Below, one piece after another: positions 1 through 7,098 of a stretch of DNA of 64,000 nt. Each line of letters opens with the position of its first letter. Position 1 is the stretch's first letter. The position numbers were made by a program, and so were the translations under genes. The DNA is taken from NCBI GenBank assembly GCA_949710005.1, contig OX453272.1:17476994-17540993 (forward strand). Direction: 5' to 3'. The notes under the pieces were generated by a model that searched no databases, was not told the origin of the DNA, and saw only the letters and a list, made by a program, of their open reading frames with translations. This stretch comes from Ricordea florida. Taxonomy: Eukaryota > Cnidaria > Anthozoa > Corallimorpharia > Ricordeidae.

Positions 1-558
1 CCTAAATATGGTGAAAGGGGTAAGTTGCTGTTCACAGATACGGACAGTCTTGCCTATGAGATAGAAACAGATGATTTCTACAAGGATATCAGCAAAGATG
101 TAAAATCCATGTTTGATACCAGCAACTACCATAAAAACCATCCATCAGGTATTGAGACAGGTGTGAACAAGAAAATCATCGGCATGTTCAAAGATGAGGC
201 TGGTGGTAAACAGATAACTGAATTTGTAGGTCTACGAGCCAAACTCTACTCCTACAGGATGGATGAAGGTATAGAAGAAAAGAAATGTGCGGGAATGAAG
301 GAGGCAGTCGTCAAGAAAACCATCAGTTTCGATAACTACAAAGATTGTCTATTCAATAAAGAACCACAGATGAGACAGATGAATGTAATCAGAAGTCACA
401 AGCATGATGTTTACACTGAAACGGTTAACAAGATCGCCCTATCACCATTTGATGACAAGCGACACATTTGTAAAGATGGTATACATACTTACGCCCACGG
501 AAATTATCGTTCCAACACAAAATTAGGTGGCAGCTCAGTATCGTCTGGTACAACCTGA
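1..558 (+). CDS. polB: Protein-primed family B DNA polymerase, C-terminal part (partial, cut by left edge)
   Basis: Replicative DNA polymerase of a Polinton/adintovirus-like element; it would copy the linear element genome from a protein primer. The frame is open from base 1, so the first TTG at 25 is not the start and the N-terminal exonuclease and most of the palm lie outside the window. Visible: polymerase motif C as TDTDS at residues 12-16 of the fragment (catalytic Asp13 and Asp15), then a K-x-Y motif in AKLYSY, and a C-terminal stretch DDKRHICKDG typical of the end of Polinton polymerases. The last about 12 residues read through the antisense of the integrase gene and are probably a non-conserved tail. 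The gene converges on the integrase, with a 55-bp 3' overlap. The family is clear; completeness cannot be judged. Confidence 0.88.
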   Translation, partial: PKYGERGKLLFTDTDSLAYEIETDDFYKDISKDVKSMFDTSNYHKNHPSGIETGVNKKIIGMFKDEAGGKQITEFVGLRAKLYSYRMDEGIEEKKCAGMKEAVVKKTISFDNYKDCLFNKEPQMRQMNVIRSHKHDVYTETVNKIALSPFDDKRHICKDGIHTYAHGNYRSNTKLGGSSVSSGTT

Positions 559-1478
559 AGTTCTTCCCTAACAAAACTACGCCTCGGTCCATCTAGTAAA
601 TAATACAACACTGGCTGATTAGGTGACACCACACTACGTGACAGATTGTAAACCTGAATACTCCAGATAGGATCCGTAGCACGTCTGCGATCACCTCCTT
701 TATCTTCTCCAGGAGCAAGTAAGTATCTAACTTTAACACCAGGTGGTAGTCTCACCTCATCATGTCCAACAACTCGCTTATACTTTGGAGGATCAATATC
801 AACCTCTTTCAGTCTTATAGCTTTCTCAGGCTCTTTACCAGTTATTCTCGTTGGTACACTATTCAGAGTTTTCAAAATAGCCGGTAATCGTTTCACCCAT
901 ACTCTAGACCTATCATCACTAATCATTTCTTGTGCGTATTGATGACTAAATAGTTTTTCTGATAATGTTCTATTTGCTCTTTCAACAAATGCTTGAGCTC
1001 TATGGTTTCCAGCTTCAGACCGTTGTATGGTTACATTATGTTTTTCCATAAGTTTTGTTACATCACCCATAAATTCTCTTCCAGGATCAACAATTATAGT
1101 ATTAGGATATTTTAACTTTCTGGAGTATATTTTTGTTAAAGCTTTTGAAATCTCATTTGATTCTTTTGAGGTTAATGGTTCTGCATCTTTGTATCGACTA
1201 GCTATATCAATTACAACAAGAGCATATCGATATGTCTTTCTTCCCACTCTGTCATGTGGTAAAAATAATAGATCCGCTTGGTGAATCTGATTCGGTTTAT
1301 CCACATTCCAGTGCGGTCTAGGGATATACTTTGGAGCCGGTAGATAGATTTGCCACAGCGCCTGTTTCTCAAGCCACCGTTTAGCCTCGGCTTCACTAAC
1401 TTTTGCTTTTTCAGCTAATTTTGGAATGGCAGAATACCCTTTCCAATATCCATAAGTTGAATAGTATGTTTTCCTCAT
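504..1478 (-). CDS. int: Retrovirus-like (rve/DDE) integrase of Polinton type
   Basis: Integrase that would join the ends of the viral DNA to host DNA in the nucleus. The 324-residue protein appears complete: N-terminal helical region (residues 1-50, with YWKGYSAIPKLAEKAKVSE), rve catalytic core at about 60-190 with Asp69 (HQADLL), Asp131 (IIVDPGREF) and Glu166 (FVERANRTL), and a C-terminal SH3/chromo-like region at about 235-315. The spacing Asp131-Glu166 leaves 34 residues between them, close to the classic D-D-35-E. The ATG at 1478 lies 17 bp downstream of a TTTAAAGATA element on the same strand. It is divergent from the capsid gene and converges on the polymerase. No stop or frameshift is seen, so the enzyme could be active. 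Confidence 0.92.
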   Translation of the reverse strand: MRKTYYSTYGYWKGYSAIPKLAEKAKVSEAEAKRWLEKQALWQIYLPAPKYIPRPHWNVDKPNQIHQADLLFLPHDRVGRKTYRYALVVIDIASRYKDAEPLTSKESNEISKALTKIYSRKLKYPNTIIVDPGREFMGDVTKLMEKHNVTIQRSEAGNHRAQAFVERANRTLSEKLFSHQYAQEMISDDRSRVWVKRLPAILKTLNSVPTRITGKEPEKAIRLKEVDIDPPKYKRVVGHDEVRLPPGVKVRYLLAPGEDKGGDRRRATDPIWSIQVYNLSRSVVSPNQPVLYYLLDGPRRSFVREELQVVPDDTELPPNFVLER

Positions 1479-1511
1479 TTAAAGAATAATCTGCCTATCT
1501 TTAAAATAAAT
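1479..1511. promoter_or_regulatory. Divergent 33-bp promoter region between integrase and capsid genes
   Basis: The two start codons are only 33 bp apart on opposite strands. Both directions carry the element-wide motif: TTTAAAGAAT at 1478-1487 faces the capsid ATG (24 bp away), and TTTAAAGATA on the minus strand (1505 to 1496) faces the integrase ATG (17 bp away). The capsid-facing motif overlaps the first base of the integrase start codon. Promoter function is inferred from recurrence of the motif upstream of other genes. Confidence 0.6.
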
Positions 1512-2747
1512 ATGTCTCAAGCTATATCTGAAGAAATTAACCCAAACAGGATTCCACGAGAGCCCTTCGGATTGAAAGCGGAATCGTCACTGAATCGAAT
1601 TACACTCAATCCCTCATCCGCTATTCCTGGGGAGACTCTGTATGTAAACATACCAAAACTTGCTGAAAATGTGGTTATCGTTCCGGGTAGTGTATCTCTA
1701 ATATTTGACTTGATTGTTGACGGTCATGCTAACAACACCCTCGTGAATAACGTAGGCAGTAACCTTGTATCCAGACTTAAGGTTCTTTTTGGTGGGGAAA
1801 CACTACAGGATACTCAAAGATACGATCTCTTTCAAACCTACCATGACTTATACTTACCAGCTGAAGATCGTGAGGACAGATTAAAACAAGGTATTTCTTA
1901 TGTAAACATGAGGAAGCTTAGGACAAATGCGGGTGATAAGGTAACCTCAGATGCTAAGAAAGTAGCTCTTGCAGCAGTATACAACACCAAGTACTGTATT
2001 CCACTCAACCATCCTATTCTCAACGATCATGGAGCTTTCTATCCAAAGGCGTTACCTCATCCACTGACCTTTGAAATTACACTGGCCCCAGTTAACGATA
2101 TTGTTGTTTATTCTGACACGACCAAGACTCCAACTTACAAAATCACAAACCTTGAGTTGGAATATTCTTGCATATCAAGCGAATACTTGGCTCGTGAGGC
2201 GCAGTCAGCTTATCAGGTTGGTAAAGGATTCTTTTACGAGAATGTCATTCTACACAAAACGTTCACCATCTCCAAACCTAATGACAGTGTCATAAACGAG
2301 CACATTAATCTACCGAGGAGGTCAATGACAGGGATATTATGTTTGTTTACAGAGAGCTACACTGGAGGAACGAGAGATTCTGAGAAGTTTGTGAACCCAA
2401 ATATCACCTCAATCAACATTAACGTTGACGGCATGCCAAACCGTCTCTACTCCAAGGGAATGGTACCGACAGACTTCTGGGAGTCCGTAAAGAAACGTTT
2501 CGGAAGAGAGGGCGTCGAGCAGAAGGATTTTTATACCGACAAGTTTGCTCTGTGGGTTGACTTGAGGGCTCACCCTGACAATAGTATTCATGGAGGAGGA
2601 CTGGTCTTGAACAACACACGAGATGGTGTAAAACTAGAAATGAAAAGAAAAGTTGGAGGATCGGGTAATATCACCTGCTACATGTTCGTGGTAGCTGACG
2701 CGTTGATGGAGGTCATGAATTCAAACTTACGTTCGATAATTTATTAG
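1512..2747 (+). CDS. Candidate double-jelly-roll major capsid protein
   Basis: Probably the hexon-like major capsid protein. The 411-residue protein is beta-rich, with few long helices and no membrane segment or signal peptide. Residues about 55-115 contain the pattern typical of viral double-jelly-roll coats: strand-forming stretches (VVIVPGSVSLIFDLIV), then VNNVGSNLVSRLKVLFGGETL and an aromatic YDLFQTYHDLYL. The length fits a compact double jelly roll, though it is shorter than many Polinton hexons (which I recall as nearer 600 residues). It is the first gene of the plus-strand virion block and is followed 43 bp later by the packaging ATPase, the usual morphogenesis partner. The ATG at 1512 is preceded by TTTAAAGAAT 24 bp upstream. 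It could instead be a minor capsid protein; no other gene in the window fits a major coat better. Confidence 0.68.
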   Translation: MSQAISEEINPNRIPREPFGLKAESSLNRITLNPSSAIPGETLYVNIPKLAENVVIVPGSVSLIFDLIVDGHANNTLVNNVGSNLVSRLKVLFGGETLQDTQRYDLFQTYHDLYLPAEDREDRLKQGISYVNMRKLRTNAGDKVTSDAKKVALAAVYNTKYCIPLNHPILNDHGAFYPKALPHPLTFEITLAPVNDIVVYSDTTKTPTYKITNLELEYSCISSEYLAREAQSAYQVGKGFFYENVILHKTFTISKPNDSVINEHINLPRRSMTGILCLFTESYTGGTRDSEKFVNPNITSININVDGMPNRLYSKGMVPTDFWESVKKRFGREGVEQKDFYTDKFALWVDLRAHPDNSIHGGGLVLNNTRDGVKLEMKRKVGGSGNITCYMFVVADALMEVMNSNLRSIIY

Positions 2748-2760
2748 CCATTCATCAAAC

Positions 2761-2769
2761 TTAAAAGAA
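2761..2769 (+). promoter_or_regulatory. Promoter-like motif before packaging ATPase
   Basis: TTAAAAGAA, a variant of the element-wide TTTAAAGATT motif, lies 21 bp before the ATG at 2791, followed by an AT-rich leader. Confidence 0.45.
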
Positions 2770-2790
2770 CTACTGTTATAATACAAAAGT

Positions 2791-3417
2791 ATGGAAGAAC
2801 TGAGAGAAAAAGTTCCTTTCCATTGCATTATAACTGGCCCAACAAATTGTGGCAAGACAAAGTACATCACGGAGCAGCTCCGAGGATCGTTCCGAAATGT
2901 TTTTGAATACATTGTTCTCATATGTCCGACTTATGCTAAAAATAAGACTTATCATAAATTTGCTCACGGAGATAAACGTTTCTTGGTATTATCGCCAGAT
3001 GCTAGTAACAGCGATAAGATTAACGAGTTATTAACTGATTGTCAAACTTTGTTCTCTGGTACTAATACACTAATAATTTTAGAGGACTGTGCTGTATCGA
3101 ATGATCTAAAGAAACGCTCGAACAAGTTTATAGATCTAGCATTCTCTGGAAGGCATCATGGATTATCAGTGTGGGTTCTCACTCAGCAATTAACATCCAT
3201 AGCAAAACCATTCCGTGAAAATGTAGCTTGTGTGGTTACATTCCATAATCCATCACAAAAGGGGATGAAGATGCTTTTCGAAGATTATGGAGGGGATTTA
3301 GAAGCTGAAACTCGTAAAAAGTTTGTAGAAACACTGAAAACTGAAAAATATTCGAGAATCTGTTTGTGTGTACGTTATCCATTCCAATGTTATTTAGAGA
3401 TTCCTGCGGTGATTTAA
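2791..3417 (+). CDS. Packaging ATPase (FtsK-HerA superfamily, A32-like)
   Basis: Motor that would pump the genome into the capsid. The 208-residue protein has Walker A GPTNCGKT at residues 16-23, Walker B LIILED at 94-99 (Glu98/Asp99), the GRHHGLS segment at 120-126 and the LTQQL sensor-type motif at 130-134. These occur in that order in poxvirus A32-like and Polinton/virophage packaging ATPases, and the length is typical of the Polinton group. It lies between the capsid gene and a small acidic gene on the same strand. Its TAA stop (3415-3417) falls inside the promoter-like motif of the next gene. No breaks are seen. Confidence 0.92.
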   Translation: MEELREKVPFHCIITGPTNCGKTKYITEQLRGSFRNVFEYIVLICPTYAKNKTYHKFAHGDKRFLVLSPDASNSDKINELLTDCQTLFSGTNTLIILEDCAVSNDLKKRSNKFIDLAFSGRHHGLSVWVLTQQLTSIAKPFRENVACVVTFHNPSQKGMKMLFEDYGGDLEAETRKKFVETLKTEKYSRICLCVRYPFQCYLEIPAVI

Positions 3418-3423
3418 AAGAAT
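3413..3423 (+). promoter_or_regulatory. Promoter-like motif before the acidic small gene
   Basis: TTTAAAAGAAT overlaps the ATPase stop codon and ends 25 bp before the ATG at 3449. It has one extra A compared with the commonest form. Confidence 0.5.
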
Positions 3424-3448
3424 CTATGTATTATTACAAAATTAAAAG

Positions 3449-3844
3449 ATGGCAAGCGTTGAAGATTATATGGAAGAACAACCTGAGGTCAAAGATGAGG
3501 TCAAAGATGATGATGTTGAAATCAAACAAGAATCACTAGCTATTCTCGCATCTCTTGGGACTACAAAGGAATATTTAGGTGTTGAGATTAGTCTAGGTGA
3601 TATCAAGAAACTCACACCAAAAGACGTTGAAAAATATTATAATCGCTACCAAGCAGTCTTAGGCAAGCAAGTTAGTAGTGGATTAGTAGAGTCAGCTCTT
3701 CAAGCAGCGTCTCATATCATTTCTTACGTGGTTCCTGTAGATGACACCGAAGCGCTTAGCAAAGATTTACAGAACGATGAGTTGGTTAAGCGTGAACTGA
3801 CAAACTTTGTAGGTCTCTTGGTATTAAAAGTGAAAGATTGGTAG
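3449..3844 (+). CDS. Acidic small viral protein of unknown function, probably frame-broken at its 3' end
   Basis: I do not recognise a family. The 131-residue product begins with a strongly acidic tail (EDYMEEQPEVKDEVKDDD, residues 5-22) followed by a mostly helical, soluble-looking domain; there is no membrane segment. The frame ends at TAG 3842-3844 just after NFVGLLVLK. The minus-one frame is open from 3829 to a TGA at 3940-3942 and encodes an amphipathic helical stretch that reads as a natural continuation. The shift would occur in the A-run of TTAAAAGTG (3824-3832). No canonical X-XXY-YYZ slippery heptamer is present in the correct frame, so an indel (mutation or assembly error) is more likely than programmed frameshifting. 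Position in the virion block suggests a structural or assembly role. Confidence 0.65.
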   Translation: MASVEDYMEEQPEVKDEVKDDDVEIKQESLAILASLGTTKEYLGVEISLGDIKKLTPKDVEKYYNRYQAVLGKQVSSGLVESALQAASHIISYVVPVDDTEALSKDLQNDELVKRELTNFVGLLVLKVKDW

Positions 3845-3942
3845 CACTTGCTAGTGGACTCTTCCAGGTTGCTAAGCACATTAGAATCAACAAAATACAA
3901 GAAATTTCAAGTACTACTGAGCAGGTTACTGAGCACAACTGA
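3829..3942 (+). other. Out-of-frame continuation of the acidic small gene
   Basis: This stretch is open in the minus-one frame relative to the gene at 3449 and ends in TGA at 3940-3942, just before the next promoter-like motif at 3948. If it belongs to that gene, the intact ancestor was about 37 codons longer past the break. This placement removes an otherwise unexplained gap of about 100 bp in a tightly packed gene block. Confidence 0.55.
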
Positions 3943-3947
3943 TATGA

Positions 3948-3957
3948 TTTAAAGATT
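3948..3957 (+). promoter_or_regulatory. Promoter-like motif, exact TTTAAAGATT
   Basis: An exact copy of the consensus, ending 24 bp before the ATG at 3982. Confidence 0.6.
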
Positions 3958-3981
3958 CTTTAATATGGGAAATAAAGAAAC

Positions 3982-4386
3982 ATGTCTGATGAAGTTGTTG
4001 AACAAATTACAAAGGATCCAGCTGCTAAAGAGAAAGATCCTAAAAAGAAAGAGAAAGACCCTAAAAAGGTCGCTGCCGGTAAGAAACTAGCAGAATATAA
4101 CAAAAGAGCCAAAGAAGCGTTAGCTAGGGAAACAGCTAGGGAAATGAAACGTGAAGCGGAGACTAACCAGAAAGAAACTATAAATGCAGAGAGCGAATCT
4201 AAAGCTTGGATTCCAGAGCTATCTTTTACAACTGTGTTATCTATTGTTGGAATAGGGTTTACCGCAGTTGACATGTTTATGAGGTACTACAAAAACAGAA
4301 ACGTTCCGACTAAAGAACCACCACCCTCAAATATTCCTATCCCACAGACCACTACCCAACCAACTCCGAAAATAGGAATGCTTTGA
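3982..4386 (+). CDS. Small single-pass membrane protein with lysine-rich N-terminus
   Basis: Family not recognised. The 134-residue product has a highly charged N-terminal half with a short internal repeat (KEKDPKKKEKDPKK, residues 17-30) and a predicted helix to about residue 65. One hydrophobic segment follows at about 81-102 (FTTVLSIVGIGFTAVDMFM), then a basic patch (RYYKNRN), then a Pro/Thr-rich tail ending at TGA 4384-4386. The layout is that of a virion membrane or tethering protein, with the charged part able to contact DNA or capsid; this is inference from shape only. The gene is intact and preceded by an exact TTTAAAGATT. Confidence 0.75.
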   Translation: MSDEVVEQITKDPAAKEKDPKKKEKDPKKVAAGKKLAEYNKRAKEALARETAREMKREAETNQKETINAESESKAWIPELSFTTVLSIVGIGFTAVDMFMRYYKNRNVPTKEPPPSNIPIPQTTTQPTPKIGML

Positions 4387-4395
4387 GGAAAATAG

Positions 4396-4405
4396 TTTAA
4401 AGATT
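4396..4405 (+). promoter_or_regulatory. Promoter-like motif, exact TTTAAAGATT
   Basis: An exact consensus copy, ending 22 bp before the ATG at 4428 and 10 bp after the preceding gene's stop. Confidence 0.6.
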
Positions 4406-4427
4406 TTCTCTATCGACAATAAAAATC

Positions 4428-4646
4428 ATGTCAACTGAAAACAAACTCGTGAAAACGGTTACCGATTCAGCCGTCATTATTGGATTAGCCGCTGGAGTTG
4501 GATACGTCGCTAAAAAGGCTATGAAAGAATCATTTATCAACGATCCCTCCTCAAGTATTACAAACTATGCTAAATGGGTCGCTGTCCTGTCGGGTAGTAT
4601 GTACCTCAAAACTTATTTAGAAGATCAAAAAATTTTGCCTACTTAA
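4428..4646 (+). CDS. 72-residue hydrophobic protein, likely two membrane helices
   Basis: Function unknown. Hydrophobic segments lie at about residues 13-28 (SAVIIGLAAGVGYVA) and 46-60 (YAKWVAVLSGSMYLK), separated by a polar loop with FINDPSSS. The size and hairpin shape resemble small virion membrane proteins of other internal-membrane or tail-less viruses, but no motif proves this. I recall near-identical small proteins predicted in cnidarian genomes, which supports a conserved viral gene rather than a chance frame. The stop codon (4644-4646) is embedded in the next promoter-like motif, so spacing in this block is minimal. Confidence 0.72.
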   Translation: MSTENKLVKTVTDSAVIIGLAAGVGYVAKKAMKESFINDPSSSITNYAKWVAVLSGSMYLKTYLEDQKILPT

Positions 4647-4651
4647 AGATT
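4642..4651 (+). promoter_or_regulatory. Promoter-like motif, CTTAAAGATT
   Basis: One mismatch from the consensus. It spans the preceding gene's TAA stop and ends 18 bp before the ATG at 4670. Confidence 0.58.
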
Positions 4652-4669
4652 TTACATATTGATCAATAA

Positions 4670-5062
4670 ATGGCGACAATAGCAATGATGATTGGTGGAG
4701 CTATATTGAATGCGACAACGTTCGTCGGTGGCTCGTATCTTGCAAAATATCTCTCAGGCGATAACACAGACGAGGAGCGAATACGACACGACAAGGCAAT
4801 AGAAAAATATCAAAAAGATTATACCTCATACCAGGAAAAGAGACAGAATCTCATTGATTGGTACTCTCAACAGCGGGATGCTAAACACCTGGCTTCACAA
4901 AATATGTTGAATACCGATGAAGCTTTGAAATTGTATAGTCAGACACATGAACCAAAATTCTCTGATTATTATAGACCTAGCAGCAATCAAAAGATGGGGG
5001 AGATGGCATATGTGGGTGGTGGTATGCTAGCATTGGGTTATATGGTTAGTAAATTCTTTTAG
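4670..5062 (+). CDS. 130-residue protein with hydrophobic ends and central coiled coil
   Basis: Family not named by me; similar proteins are, from memory, widespread in cnidarian genome predictions. Residues about 2-25 (small residues, glycine-rich) and about 112-130 (AYVGGGMLALGYMVSKFF) are hydrophobic. The middle (about 30-75) is a charged helix rich in Glu, Lys, Gln and Tyr, suggesting a coiled coil. Both ends could insert in one membrane or bind hydrophobic partners, with the helix bridging them. The stop TAG sits within a perfect splice-donor-like string (AGGTAAGTGTG at 5061-5071), which I regard as coincidence. Confidence 0.72.
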   Translation: MATIAMMIGGAILNATTFVGGSYLAKYLSGDNTDEERIRHDKAIEKYQKDYTSYQEKRQNLIDWYSQQRDAKHLASQNMLNTDEALKLYSQTHEPKFSDYYRPSSNQKMGEMAYVGGGMLALGYMVSKFF

Positions 5063-5078
5063 GTAAGTGTGTGATCAG

Positions 5079-5088
5079 TTTAAAGATT
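5079..5088 (+). promoter_or_regulatory. Promoter-like motif, exact TTTAAAGATT
   Basis: An exact consensus copy, ending 22 bp before the ATG at 5111. Confidence 0.6.
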
Positions 5089-5110
5089 TCTTACTGATAA
5101 GTAAAAAATT

Positions 5111-6040
5111 ATGGCTGAAGGCTTAGATATACCGGATTTTGAACCAGTTGATCCAGACGATGATGATACCACAAATGACATCCCATTAAACACATTTTCA
5201 TCCACCACTCGTCCAATTGACCCTGATAAAGAGGAGGAAACCTCGTTCGGTGGTAATGATGAAACTAGTCCATTATTGATTGGGGAGATGGAAATTGAAC
5301 AAGATGAAGCCTGGGATAGAATCAAATCAAAATTCCCAAAAGTTGATACTTCCAAGTTTAGAGCTAAAATTAACGAGTTGGGTCATGTAGTTGTGGAACT
5401 GTTTAGAAAAAATTCAAGGCCTTATACTTTATTAGGTAAAGATGATGAAATTGCTGATTATCATGGTCTCCCCAAGATTATAAGGATCAGTTTAGGGCCA
5501 AAAGCAGAAGAGGTTGTGGAGGCTAATGATGGTGTGATCGCTGAGAAAAAGGGATTACTCACCAAAATGAAAGAGAAGCTAAAATTCCAAAGAGATAAAC
5601 CGCTGAAGACCCCAGAAGAAAGTAGCCAAATAGAGACTCTGGAGAGGGAAATCGGTGATCAGGAGGAAGAGATAGCTAATCTGGAGGGTGAGAATGAAGA
5701 GATACAGGAACGAATGTCATTACGGGATCGTGTGAAGGCCATCTTCAAAAAGTACGGTTTTACAGTCGTTGCTGTTTTAAGTGCTGTAGGTGTTGTTATC
5801 GGTGTGATTGTTTCTAATCTAAAAAAGGGTTTGACCAGTGTTGGAAAGGGTGTTGGCAACGGTTTGAAAGCGATTGGCAAAAAGATTGGTGAGATATTAC
5901 CTGGAATGGTTGGAGCTATTGCGAGTTTTATCTTCAAAACAGCGGGGGAGGTTATTGGATTCTTAAGTAAAAATGCTTGGCTGTTGATAGTTGCCGCGGT
6001 TCTATACCTTGTAGAACAATTTAAAAAGAAGAGACGATAA
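5111..6040 (+). CDS. 309-residue membrane protein: acidic head, coiled coil, hydrophobic C-terminus
   Basis: Function unknown. Domains in order: acidic, low-complexity N-terminus (residues 1-65, with DPDDDDTTND); a mixed globular region (66-140); a strongly predicted coiled coil (about 170-205, ESSQIETLEREIGDQEEEIA); a first membrane helix (about 216-236); an amphipathic glycine/lysine-rich helix (237-262, GKGVGNGLKAIGKKIGEILPG), which looks membrane-active; and two further hydrophobic segments (263-286 and 288-303) ending in the basic tail KKKRR. The C-terminal module is the part I recall as conserved in many cnidarian genome copies. Penetration or lytic-peptide-like activity in entry is a plausible but unproven reading of the amphipathic region. 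The gene is intact and the next gene starts 13 bp later. Confidence 0.75.
   Translation: MAEGLDIPDFEPVDPDDDDTTNDIPLNTFSSTTRPIDPDKEEETSFGGNDETSPLLIGEMEIEQDEAWDRIKSKFPKVDTSKFRAKINELGHVVVELFRKNSRPYTLLGKDDEIADYHGLPKIIRISLGPKAEEVVEANDGVIAEKKGLLTKMKEKLKFQRDKPLKTPEESSQIETLEREIGDQEEEIANLEGENEEIQERMSLRDRVKAIFKKYGFTVVAVLSAVGVVIGVIVSNLKKGLTSVGKGVGNGLKAIGKKIGEILPGMVGAIASFIFKTAGEVIGFLSKNAWLLIVAAVLYLVEQFKKKRR
6020..6030 (+). promoter_or_regulatory. Weak promoter-like motif inside the upstream gene
   Basis: TTTAAAAAGAA lies in the last codons of the preceding gene, 23 bp before the ATG at 6054. It is a poor match, and the same bases must encode FKKK. Confidence 0.3.
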
Positions 6041-6053
6041 GTAAAAAAAAATA

Positions 6054-6440
6054 ATGAATGATACAACGTTTCTATCTATCAATATGCTAACTCCTGAAAC
6101 AAGAATTTATCTAGATCCACCCTTAACCCAAGTAAAAGAGATACAATTGCAATTTAGTTTCATGCCTAAAGCGACGCATAGAAATCCTTTTTACTTAATG
6201 TGTGATCTTATAGAGTCAAAGTCTTCATATTCCAATTGTTGTATCCCCAACGGTGAAAATGAAGAACTTAAACCCTCACAACTACTAGCTGTTATTCCAT
6301 CTCAAAAGCATCCTTGTTTAAGAGTTCCACAAACCAAAAATCCAGTCAACTACTTTACTTTATGGATTTTAGATGAAAAGGGAAGAAAGGTTAACTTAAA
6401 TAACGAACCTTTTCGAATTTATTTAAAGATTTCCTGTTGA
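6054..6440 (+). CDS. 128-residue beta-rich protein, possible minor capsid or decoration protein
   Basis: Not firmly recognised. The sequence is almost all strand-like (VKEIQLQFSFM, FYLMCDLIE, LLAVIPSQ) and ends with YFTLWILDEKGRKVNLNNEPFRIYLKI. This 'strand, D-x-x-G-R, strand' ending is common in single jelly-roll virion proteins. There is no signal peptide or membrane helix; five cysteines are present. It lies in the virion block between two membrane-protein genes. A minor capsid, vertex or spike role is inference. The last codons contain an exact TTTAAAGATT (encoding LKI) that serves the next gene. Confidence 0.7.
   Translation: MNDTTFLSINMLTPETRIYLDPPLTQVKEIQLQFSFMPKATHRNPFYLMCDLIESKSSYSNCCIPNGENEELKPSQLLAVIPSQKHPCLRVPQTKNPVNYFTLWILDEKGRKVNLNNEPFRIYLKISC
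6422..6431 (+). promoter_or_regulatory. Promoter-like motif, exact TTTAAAGATT, inside coding sequence
   Basis: An exact consensus copy within the 3' end of the preceding gene, 17 bp before the ATG at 6449. It helps choose that ATG over the in-frame TTG at 6437. Confidence 0.58.
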
Positions 6441-6448
6441 TTGTAAAA

Positions 6449-7030
6449 ATGGAAGACTACAATAGAATTTATCCACAAGTGCCTCTAAACGGGGATCCAC
6501 TTAATTTCAGGCTTCAAAAATCGTGTGAAGCACTACAAAATCTCGAGAAGGAAATGAGGCATTATGAGAATGTCAGGAAAAAGTATAATCGAGTGATGGG
6601 GATATTTACAAAAATAAGTGTTGGTAGTGGGGTGGTTTCAGTTATCCTATCTGCAAGTGGACTGGGAACCTCTCTTACTGGTTTTGGTGCTGTTGTTGGT
6701 ATCCCATTGGGAGCGGTGGGAGGTATTTGTGGGGGAATATCGGTTGGATGCGGTGTGGCTTCTAAACGACTTTCACATAAAGTTGGTAAACATGAAAAGA
6801 CTGTTTCTCTAGCAAAAGCGAAAGTAAACACCATTCACGACTTGGTTTCAAAGGCACTGAAAGATAACGCTATCTCTGACCAAGAATTTTCACTAATTTT
6901 AGCAGAGGTGGACAAGTTTGAAAAACTAAAACTCGAAATCCGTCAAAAAGACCGGAAAGATACAGAAAAAAACATAAATATGTCGCAGATTGCGGAAATT
7001 TTAAAGGAGTTAACCGCTCCAGCACGTTGA
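6449..7030 (+). CDS. 193-residue protein with long glycine-rich membrane region
   Basis: Unknown function. I start at ATG 6449 rather than TTG 6437 because the latter overlaps the upstream gene and the promoter-like motif spacing favours the ATG. The N-terminal about 48 residues are soluble with a short coiled-coil-like helix (CEALQNLEKEMRHYENVRKK). Residues about 49-105 are hydrophobic and glycine/serine-rich with repeated G-x3-G spacing (GIPLGAVGGICGGISVGCG), compatible with two packed membrane helices. A charged helical C-terminus follows, ending in an SQIAEILKEL helix. The architecture resembles a virion membrane protein or a glycine-zipper fusion/pore-like protein; activity is not established. 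It is intact. Confidence 0.75.
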   Translation: MEDYNRIYPQVPLNGDPLNFRLQKSCEALQNLEKEMRHYENVRKKYNRVMGIFTKISVGSGVVSVILSASGLGTSLTGFGAVVGIPLGAVGGICGGISVGCGVASKRLSHKVGKHEKTVSLAKAKVNTIHDLVSKALKDNAISDQEFSLILAEVDKFEKLKLEIRQKDRKDTEKNINMSQIAEILKELTAPAR

Positions 7031-7098
7031 AATTTTCATTTGAGCGAACGCCGGTAGGATGGAATTATGAGGTTGGTCTTAGAAAAGAACGGTGTTGA

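Noticed and set aside
1027-1284. Plus-strand open frame opposite the integrase
   Set aside because: It is antisense to the conserved integrase core, and its composition is that of a shadow frame.
3824-3832. Programmed minus-one frameshift in the acidic small gene
   Set aside because: No X-XXY-YYZ heptamer in the zero frame and no evident downstream structure; an indel is the simpler explanation.
5061-5071. Splice donor consensus AGGTAAGTGTG at the end of the 130-residue gene
   Set aside because: It overlaps the stop codon in an intronless, tightly packed viral block and no matching acceptor improves any reading frame.
5659-6066. 135-codon minus-strand frame opposite the coiled-coil membrane gene
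   Set aside because: Antisense of hydrophobic codons; no features of its own.
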